Assembly (NCBI GenBank): GCA_963747345.1 | Contig: CAVVFA010000024.1 | Location: forward strand, 72,689 to 136,688 | Direction: 5' to 3' | Length of the DNA stretch: 64,000 nucleotides | Source of the DNA: GCA-2746795 sp963747345 | Lineage (GTDB): Bacteria; Chloroflexota; Anaerolineae; Promineifilales; Promineifilaceae | Shown: positions 57,498 through 64,000 of the stretch, piece after piece | Numbering within the stretch: position 1 is the stretch's first letter | Layout: the number at the start of each line of letters is the position of its first letter | Notes under the pieces: generated by a model | The model's database searches: none | Seen by the model: only the letters and a program-made list of their open reading frames with translations | What the model was told of the DNA's origin: nothing | Translations under genes and position numbers: made by a program

Positions 57498-58070
57498 ATG
57501 GCAACGGTGAAAAAGAACCCTGTTATTGAGGGATTGAGCGGTGGCGTGGGGAAACTGGTATTTAAGCAGTATCGGGATAAGACGGTGGTGTGTGCATGGC
57601 CGGAGCATGATCCCAACCGGCAGCCCACGGCGGGAGAAGCGCATCAGCGGGGGCGGATAAAGGCGGCGGCGGCGCGGGCTAAAGCGATCCTGGCAACTGA
57701 GGAAGGGCAGGCTTATTATGCAGCGGCGCGAAAGCGGCTGGGTAAACACAGCGCTTATCACACGGCCGTTTTTGATTTCTTTGACTCGCCGCAGGTTTTG
57801 CATGTGGATTGGGACGAGGCTGATGTTTTGCTGATCCGGGTATGGGATAATGTGGGGGTGAAGGCGGTGCGGGTGCTGTTTGACGGAGAAGTGGGTCTGG
57901 CGGATCCGGTGGATGGCCCGCCTAGTGAATGGTGGCGTTTTGCGGTGGGCGGGCGGCCTAGGGTGCAGGTGGAGATTGTTGCGGAGGATTGGATGGGGAA
58001 TGTGGGGGAGGGAATGATTGTGAATGGTGAAGTGTGTAGTAACGGCCGTTTGCTGGCAAATGTGGTTTAG
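57498..58070 (+). CDS. Protein of unknown function upstream of the RHS gene
   Basis: 190 residues, unrecognised. The N-terminal part is basic and glycine-rich (VIEGLSGGVGKLVFKQY), followed by a helical stretch rich in Ala (RIKAAAARAKAILATEEGQ) and a beta-rich C-terminal half with several Trp. A strong AAGGAGG precedes the ATG. The C-terminal codons overlap the 5' end of the RHS reading frame. Whether it is an accessory factor of the RHS protein is not clear from sequence. Palindromes at 57762 and 58040. Confidence 0.6.
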   Translation: MATVKKNPVIEGLSGGVGKLVFKQYRDKTVVCAWPEHDPNRQPTAGEAHQRGRIKAAAARAKAILATEEGQAYYAAARKRLGKHSAYHTAVFDFFDSPQVLHVDWDEADVLLIRVWDNVGVKAVRVLFDGEVGLADPVDGPPSEWWRFAVGGRPRVQVEIVAEDWMGNVGEGMIVNGEVCSNGRLLANVV

Positions 58071-60610
58071 AGTGGCAAGCGGGGTGTGGCTCGGTCGCAG
58101 ACCGGCCACAGCAGCAAAAGGAAGACCTCGCCGGAGCAGGTGGGATTGGAGCGGCGGCCTGACGGATTATGATTATGATGAGGCGGGGCGGTTGATTACG
58201 ACCACGCTGCCCAATGGCGTGGTCAGTGTGAATGGGTATGATGACGCCGACCAGCTGACCTCGCTGCGGTATGTGGACGATGGCGGCGATTTGCTGGCGG
58301 AGTATCTGTATGAATTGGATGGTGTGGGCAACCGCACGGTGGTGACGGAGACGCTGTTGGCACCGGGCATTGTGGAGACGGTGGAGGCGTTTTTGGAAGA
58401 GAACGGGCAACTGGTATTGGAAGCGGAAAGTGCCACGACTACTGAGGTGGCAGGGCAAGGGTGGCTGACGCAGACGGCGCAGAGTGGTTATGCGGGGGAC
58501 AGTTACCTGCAAGCGCTGCCGGATGTGGGACAGCGACTTGAGGAAGCGGCCAACAGTCCACAGGCGCAGTTTACGGTCAATATCCAGACGCCGGGGGATT
58601 ATACGGTGTGGGCGCGGGGCATGGCGCCGGATGCGGGTGGTGACTCGCTGCTGTTGGCCCTGGATGGCGACGGCAGTGGCAATGGGCCGTTGACTGGGTT
58701 TACGGAGGCGTGGGGCTGGTCGAAGCTGACGATGGACAATGCCGATGCCAGCCTGACGTTGAGCAGCGGCGTGCATGAACTGACGGCGGCGATGCGGGAA
58801 GATGGGCTGCGTTTGGACAAGCTGCTGCTGACGACGGACGGCAGTACCCCCAGCGGCAGCGGCCCGGCGGAAAGCGCCAGCCAGACCATCACCACCACCA
58901 ACAGTGCGCCGCAGTTGGGCACGCATACCATCACGTACACCTATGACCCGCTCTACCGGCTGACGAGGGCGGATTACAGTGGCGACATCAGTGCCAGTTA
59001 TGCGTATGCGTATGATGCGGTGGGCAATATGGCTGCGTATACGGAGACGCTGGCGACAGACTCCGGGACGGAAACGAGCGTGGTCAACCGCGCCTTCAAC
59101 GATGCCAACCAACTGATTCGGCGACCGATACGGTGCTGGGCACGACCAGCTACTATTACGACAACAATGGCAATATGACCCAAATCCTGCCGCCGGGGGT
59201 AACTGCGGGGGCAGCGGGAGAACTGCTTTACAGCTTCAGCCAACGCAACCTGTTAACGAGCAATCGTGTGGGCAGTGGGTGGCGGTGTCACCATATCGTT
59301 GCTACCTACGGGTATGATGGCGGTGGTAATCGCATTCAGCAAGTAGACCACAGTGGCGATACGCCAATCACGACGACCTATACGAATGACATCATGGGCT
59401 TGCCACAGGTGCTGGTAGCCAATGATGGTAGCCAACCCGTTTATAGCTTGCTTGGCCTGGATTTGATTAGCCAGGATGATGGCACAGGGATACGTACGCT
59501 GCTGGTTGATGGCCTGGGTAGTGTGCGCCAGGAGATGGCGGGTGGCGCAGTCGAGACAACCAGCACCTACGATCCATACGGCACGCTGTTGGTGCAAACG
59601 GGGACAGCGGTACGGTTTTTGGTTATACGGGCGAGCAATATGACGGCGCTACAAACCTTGTATTCTTACGGGCACGTTATTATGACGATGGTCTTAAAGT
59701 TTTTGTATCGCGTGACCCGTATCCCGGTTCTATGAGACGACCAGCTTCACAAAACGGATACAATTATGCTCACAACAACCCAGTTAATCGCACTGACCCA
59801 TCTGGCCTTTGCATTTCGGAAGAAGGTGGTAGTTGTTTGCCACCAGATAGAAATCCTGTTAGTTTGATAAAATTCGACGGTGTAACGGGTGAAAATTGGA
59901 CTGCTTCAGAAAAATTTGAGGTGAATAGGGCAGCAGCGAAAATTGCTCAACGACTGGCTGAAACATACAATCACTATATGTTAAATTTGCCGCCAGAATT
60001 GTCAGGTCATTTAGGTGGGGCAGTTAATTTATTCGGCTGTGGGCCTGATAATCCAGCTTTAAGACCATTTGAAGCATTTCTCTATTTTTACGAAGGATCA
60101 GCTTGGTTCCATAAAACAGGTAAGACCTTACAAAAATACGATAAACCAGTTTTTGGTCAGTGGATAGGAAAAAACAACAAAATAGAGGTTTACACAGATA
60201 TTTACGAGATAAACGATGAAAATGACACAAGGACATCCAAAATACCCAGAGAAAGTAATGGCTATAGGTGGGCTACTCATGAGTTAGGGCATGGTTTTGA
60301 ATACAAAGTCAATCTTGTAAAAGGTGGATCCTATGTTCGTAATCTATTACCCGATAACATAGCAAACAGAGATGGTTTTAGAGGGCCATTTCCTGGCTGG
60401 CAGCAAAGCACATGCGCCGACCCAACTGGTTGCAGGGGAGAATTCTTTGCCGATATGTTTATTGGTTGGAATTACAATGAATGGGAATTAAAAAACGAAT
60501 TTACAGAAGACTTATCTGACAACGCACTTCTTAAAAAAGGTTTTATGGATCAATACATGGCTAGATGGATCGCTTTGGTCATTAATCGAAACAAGAGGAA
60601 TGCACAATGA
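58024..60610 (+). CDS. RHS/YD-repeat protein with embedded carbohydrate-binding domain and HELGH metallopeptidase C-terminus, two frameshifts, probably 5'-truncated
   Basis: YD repeats begin abruptly (YDYDEAGRLITTTLPNG) without a signal or the long N-terminal part, so the 5' end looks lost or recombined. A CBM-like beta domain follows (QTPGDYTVWARGM, VHELTAAMREDG), then more YD repeats (YTYDPLYRLTRADY), the RHS core segment (GYTGEQYDGATN, SRDPYPG) and the cleavage-region YNYAHNNPVNRTDPSGL. The variable C-terminal tip (about 59800-60610) carries WATHELGHGFE, an HExxH zinc-peptidase signature, and a later GEFFADMF that may give the third ligand. The frame changes near 59113 and 59600, both of the missing-base type. 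The tip is A/T-richer than the core, as is usual for swapped toxin tips. Confidence 0.75.
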
Positions 60611-61612
60611 AACTCAAAGATGCTCTTTTTTTGAATTTAGGTTTTATCGTAATAGTTTTGCTTGTTTCATGCCAATTTAATACAGAGACAACTCCTACAA
60701 AAATACTAGAACAAACTCAAGTTGAGACGTCATCTGAAGTTGTGCCTGTAATTACACCATCAACCACTAGTGTTATGAAAACTATCGCTCCTTTTTCTAC
60801 ATTGACTACACCGACCAGCACCATAATCATTTCAAACCCTAAACCTTTACAAACGCTTTCACCTACGGAAACTGGGACGCCAACTCCTTGGCCAACGTTG
60901 CTACCTGATGAAGCAGCTAAAAGAGTAGTAACGTTGTTGGACGCAAATCAGAACAGTGATTGTTTGCTTCCTTGTTGGTGGGGAGCAACCCCAGGACAAA
61001 CACAGTGGCAGGATATTGAGCCATTCTTGAAATCGTTTGCTTTAGTCACAAAATCTCCTAAAGGGGCTACAGTTAAGATACCTTTACCTGAACCTATTGC
61101 CGTTCCAAATTTTGATTATTATATTTCTTATGGTTTGGATGAGTCTGGAATTATTCGTCAGATTGCCGTGAAATCCATGAATATTCGTGGATATGATCCT
61201 AAAACAATGTTGTCATTATACGGCATTCCAGATGAAGTATGGTTAAAGACGTTTAGCGAGATACTTCCCGGTGGAGTATTACCATTTCAATTGATTATTA
61301 TTTATCAAGAACAGGGCATAAGTTTTCACTATCACATAGATGCTTCTAGAAGCGGAGAATTTGTGACTGCTTGTTTCGAACCGGGTGTTGTAGAAACGGA
61401 AAGACCTGACATATTTCCTACTCGGACCTCGGATTCGTTTGTGGGAACCTGGACAATACAAAACAATTGATGAAATTGTGAATATTCCTGATGAAACATA
61501 TTATCGCCTGGAAGAAAAGACAGATTTGACACCCCAAACATTCTATGAAAAGTTCACCAATCCAAATGAAATATCCTGCATTGATACACTAGCAGAGATA
61601 TGGAATGAATAA
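60607..61612 (+). CDS. Predicted lipoprotein coupled to the RHS tip, one frameshift
   Basis: The start overlaps the RHS stop by four bases (ATGA), so translation is coupled. A signal with lipobox LLVSC is followed by a Thr/Pro-rich linker and a domain with CLLPCWWGATPGQTQWQDIEPFL. Near 61441 an extra base (TTTGTGG) ends the first frame early; reading on in the +1 frame gives WEPGQYKTIDEIVNIPDE and ends at 61612, for about 334 residues. Coupling to a toxin-like tip makes an immunity role possible, but the LPCWWG-type domain is, as far as I know, also found in Chloroflexota lipoproteins without toxins, so this is open. Confidence 0.65.
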
Positions 61613-61679
61613 GTAGCGACTGGAACATCCGCTACCCATTAGTGGCATTAAGCACTTGTAGAGACCGACTAAGTGTTTG

Positions 61680-62820
61680 CTTGCTGAGAGGTGGTGGTTA
61701 GGAACGTCCGTTGGCTAATTGTGCTGGACGATGGGGAGAACGGCCGTTTGGCTTCCTGAGTAGTGAAATATTGAGACCGACTGAGTGCGGGTGGGTGATA
61801 CGAGGTGGGGTGAGAACGGCCGTTGGTTGGCTGTGATGGGGGATGGGAGAACGGCCGTTTGGCTTCCTGAGTAGCAAAATGATGAGACCGACTGAGTGGG
61901 GTTGGTTGTTGAGAGATTGGGTGATAACGGCCGTTGGTTGGTTGTGCTGGGAGTGGAAAAACGGCCGTTTGGCCTCCTGAGTAGCAAAATGATGAGACTG
62001 ACTGGGTGGGGTTGGATGTAGAGAGATTGGGGTGAGAACGGCCGTTGGGTGGCTGTGCTGTGGATGGGAGAACGGCCGTTTGGCTTCCTGAGTAGCAAAA
62101 TGATGAGACCGGCTGGGTGTTGAGAGATTGGGGTGAAGGAACGGCCGTTGGTTGGTTTTGCTGGTGATGGGAGAACGGCCGTTTGGCCTCCTGAGTAGTA
62201 AAATGTCGAGACCGATTGGGTGCAGTTAGGCGATGAGAGATTGGGGTGGAGAACGGCCGTTGGTTAGTTGTGTTGGAGGTGGGAGAACGGCCGTTTGGCC
62301 TCCTGAGTAGCAAAATGTTGAGACCGACTGGGTGCGGTTGGGTGATGAGAGGTGGTGGTGAGAACGGCCGTTGGTTGGTTGTGATGGTGGTGGGAGAACG
62401 GCCGTTTGCCTTCCTGAGTAGCAAAATTATGAGACTGACTGGGTGCGGTTGGGTGATGAGAGATTGGGGTGAGAACGGCCGTTTGGCTTCCTGAGTAGCG
62501 AAATTATGAGACTGGCTGGGTGTGGTTGGGTGATGAGAGCTTGGGGTGGAGAACGGCCGTTGGTTGGTTGTGTTGGGGGATGGGATAACGGCCGTTTGCC
62601 TTCCTGAGTAGTAAAATATTGAGACCGACTGAGTGGAAATGATTGATGTGAGATTGGATTGGAGAACGGCCGTTTGTTGGTTGTGCTGGAAGATGAGAGA
62701 ACGGCCGTTTGGCTTTCTGAGTGGCAAAATTTTGAGACTGACTGAGTACGGCTTGGGTGTTGAGAGATTGGGGTGAGAACGGCCGTTTTCTCTGGGTACC
62801 TTTTTGGGCGAGAACGGCCG
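61680..62820 (+). repeat. Tandem array of about 111-bp units, left block
   Basis: Ten units, marked by the word GAGTAG or a close variant at 61758, 61869, 61979, 62090, 62193, 62305, 62416, 62493, 62606 and 62719. Spacing is 103-113 bases with one 77-base unit. Each unit carries two palindromes, one in GAGAACGGCCGTTTGGC and one in GAGAACGGCCGTTGGTTGG, joined by CTTCCTGAGTAGCAAAAT and GAGACCGACTGGGTG. Units differ by point changes, so they are not CRISPR repeats and hold no spacers. Several frames stay open by chance because the units lack stops; no real gene is seen. Confidence 0.95.
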
Positions 62821-63162
62821 TTATAAATCCATTGCTCTCCGCAAACAATCGTCAACTGCTGACAAATCATCAGCAGAAAGATGCCCTACATGATAAACAA
62901 TGAGCGAAGGCTCAATTGCTGCGAGTTTAGGACGCACAAATGAAGGTTTGGGCAAACCGGCGACAGACCAGTCTGTCAAAATATAATCAAGTTAAGCGTT
63001 TGCTTTGCTCACTTGAGAAGAAACGTAGACAAGTAGTAGTTCTGAGCGAACTTGATGGTAAAGCTGGCTGCTAACAACCACAGCGGGTCGTGTTTTTGTG
63101 GTTGTTAAATCGGTGAATGGAAACGGGATAAGAACAACATCACCCCGTTGATGGCTGGTCAT
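62821..63162 (-). pseudogene. MazF/PemK-like mRNA interferase toxin with an in-frame stop
   Basis: The start MTSHQRGDVVLIPFPFTDL and the following TRPAVVVSS are typical of MazF/PemK endoribonucleases. An in-frame TAA at 62992-62994 ends the product after 56 residues, yet the same frame continues with LDYILTDWSVAGLPKPSFV and reaches a normal end (RRAMDL, stop at 62821-62823) for 113 codons, the usual toxin length. The stop is therefore a nonsense change or base error, and the toxin is probably inactive. The final TTATAA overlaps a palindrome of the tandem array. The start overlaps the upstream antitoxin-like gene by 23 bases. Confidence 0.85.
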
Positions 63163-63388
63163 AAAGCTCTCTCCAGTTGTCATAGATGGCATCGTCTGGA
63201 TTATCCCAATCTGCCTCGAATGCAGATAAAGATAGGTGCTGCCAGTCAGCTTCATCACCTGCTTCACCAGCAACAACGCTGTCTAGCAACAGTTTAGCCA
63301 GAACTAATTTTTCTTGAGCATTCAATCTGTTGATTATTTGCCATGCCTGGTTCATTTGTGGAGAAGCATTTCCTGTCAACATTGTCAT
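63140..63388 (-). CDS. Antitoxin-like small protein paired with the MazF-like toxin
   Basis: 82 residues, acidic, starting MTMLTGNASPQMNQAW with a helical INRLNAQEKLVLAKLLLDSV segment and an acidic C-terminal tail (FEADWDNPDDAIYDNW). Size, charge, and the 23-base overlap with the toxin start fit an antitoxin of a type II pair. The ATG at 63388 follows GGAGG. The fold is not recognised with certainty; it lacks a clear AbrB-type signature. Confidence 0.75.
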   Translation of the reverse strand: MTMLTGNASPQMNQAWQIINRLNAQEKLVLAKLLLDSVVAGEAGDEADWQHLSLSAFEADWDNPDDAIYDNWRELYDQPSTG

Positions 63389-64000
63389 TTGCAACCTCCA
63401 AAGTTAACTTGGGTAGATTATACCATACCCTGTTTAATGTGATGCTTGACAAAGAAAAGTTTGGCTTTTCCCGAATAGCAAAATATTGAGACCGCCTGGG
63501 TACGGCTGGTTGGTGCGAAGTGGGGGTGGAGAACGGCCAAAATAATTGTCAATGGTTAATTGTCAATTTTCAATTGTTAATGAAGCGCGTGGTTAGCGTT
63601 ATTCGTTTCCAGTTCACTATTCTCAGTTGGGCGCAGCGTCGCTTGGCGACATTGTTAGAACGGGCGTTTACTGGTTGTGCTGGAAGATGGGGGAACGGCC
63701 GTTTGCTGGTTGTACTGGTAGATGGGGAGAACGGCCGTTTGGCTTTCTCGAGTAGTAAAATTACGAGACCGCCTGGGTGGGGTTGGTTGATGAGAGATTG
63801 GGGTGGATAACGGCAGTTTGTTGGTTGTGATGAGGGATGGGAGAACGGCCGTTTGGCTTTCTCGAGTAGTAAAATTACGAGACCGCCTGAGTGGGGGTTG
63901 GTTGATGAGAGATTGGGGTGAGAACGGCCGTTGGTTAGTTGTGCTGGGGATGGGAGAACGGCCGTTTGGCTTTCTGAGTAGCAAAATAGCAATACATTCC
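63389..64000 (+). repeat. Tandem array, right block, continuing past the window
   Basis: Degenerate and then regular units of the same roughly 111-bp repeat resume after the antitoxin gene: marker words at 63473, 63750, 63864 and 63976, again with paired palindromes (near 63695, 63730, 63850, 63922 and 63958). A non-repeat insert of about 130 bases (63535-63660) has the words TTGTCAATGGTTAATTGTCAA and CAATTGTTAA and no gene. The array runs off the end of the window. Confidence 0.9.

Larger units (their letters stand above)
693..63965. repeat. Highly iterated palindrome ACGGCCGT (AACGGCCGTT), dispersed
   Basis: An 8-10 bp perfect palindrome occurs roughly 95 times in the window by manual count, about 72 of them outside the terminal tandem array. 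Examples lie near 1125, 2805, 5046, 6237, 9715, 11320, 12472, 13710, 15327, 17088, 18151, 18192, 20229, 21887, 23308, 27153, 35458, 40432, 43232, 51953 and 55349. Many copies extend the symmetry to GGAAACGGCCGTTTCC. Copies in genes are read in all three frames, giving recurrent peptides such as ETAVS, NGRF and KRPF. An 8-mer is expected about once in 64 kb. The layout is like the HIP1 palindrome of cyanobacteria, but the sequence differs. Its function is unknown. Confidence 0.97.

Noticed and set aside
61669..62870. Long minus-strand reading frames with LLRKPNGRSP-type repeats
   Set aside because: They are open in several frames only because the 111-bp units lack stop codons; there is no ribosome site and no family match, and composition follows the DNA repeat.
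61680..64000. CRISPR array
   Set aside because: Units are about 111 bp, diverged along their whole length and contiguous, with no unique spacers and no cas genes nearby.

Overview
The window looks like part of a chromosome from a member of the Chloroflexota, probably an Anaerolineae-like filamentous lineage. This rests on gene content and style: several GT-C membrane glycosyltransferases with C-terminal beta domains, a Rieske / fused cytochrome b / di-heme cytochrome c operon, an MreB gene behind the F1-ATPase genes, secreted RHS and amidase proteins, and an exceptional load of short dispersed repeats. No rRNA or phylogenetic marker was compared, so the placement is inference.

Layout. 0.1-12.3 kb: two SDR oxidoreductases, a lipoprotein, an HD hydrolase broken by a repeat, a monoglyceride-lipase-like hydrolase, folB-folK, a GT-C glycosyltransferase, exonuclease III, an S9 peptidase and endonuclease III. 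12.4-20.1 kb: a 7TM sensor kinase, a glycogen-debranching-type enzyme, a cNMP-binding/YjeF fusion, rpiA and two FKBP prolyl isomerases. 20.1-27.6 kb: three large GT-C glycosyltransferases. 27.9-33.6 kb: atpA-atpG-atpD-atpC-mreB, without the F0 or delta genes. 33.9-39.2 kb: rex, a PEP-utilising phosphotransferase, a PlsY-like protein and a membrane-anchored chelatase-like protein. 39.2-46.4 kb: an ABC exporter, a GT4 glycosyltransferase, argS, dcd and tRNA-Val. 46.7-50.1 kb: the Rieske / cytochrome b / cytochrome c operon. 50.3-57.1 kb: zinc-ribbon proteins, a pair of paralogous unknowns, a geranylgeranyl-reductase-like flavoprotein and a large peptidoglycan amidase. 57.5-61.6 kb: an RHS-type protein with an HELGH metallopeptidase tip and a coupled lipoprotein. 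61.7-64 kb: a tandem array of about 111-bp units interrupted by an antitoxin-like gene and a MazF-like toxin with an in-frame stop.

Two signals cut across all genes. First, the palindrome ACGGCCGT (usually AACGGCCGTT, sometimes extended to GGAAACGGCCGTTTCC) occurs roughly 95 times by my manual count, where about one copy is expected. It lies inside coding sequences in all three frames and is scarce in the ATP synthase and cytochrome genes. It resembles the cyanobacterial HIP1 phenomenon. Second, many conserved genes, including the essential atpD and argS, carry single-base frameshifts; about 21 of 24 are of the extra-base (+1) type. I think most are consensus errors in the assembly, but the one-sided direction deserves a check.

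Functionally the window joins respiration and energy (bc-type complex, F1-ATPase, Rex with candidate operators at its own gene and at atpA), envelope building (MreB, PlsY-like, glycosyltransferases, amidase), folate and DNA maintenance, and an accessory end rich in repeats, a polymorphic-toxin-like protein and toxin-antitoxin debris.
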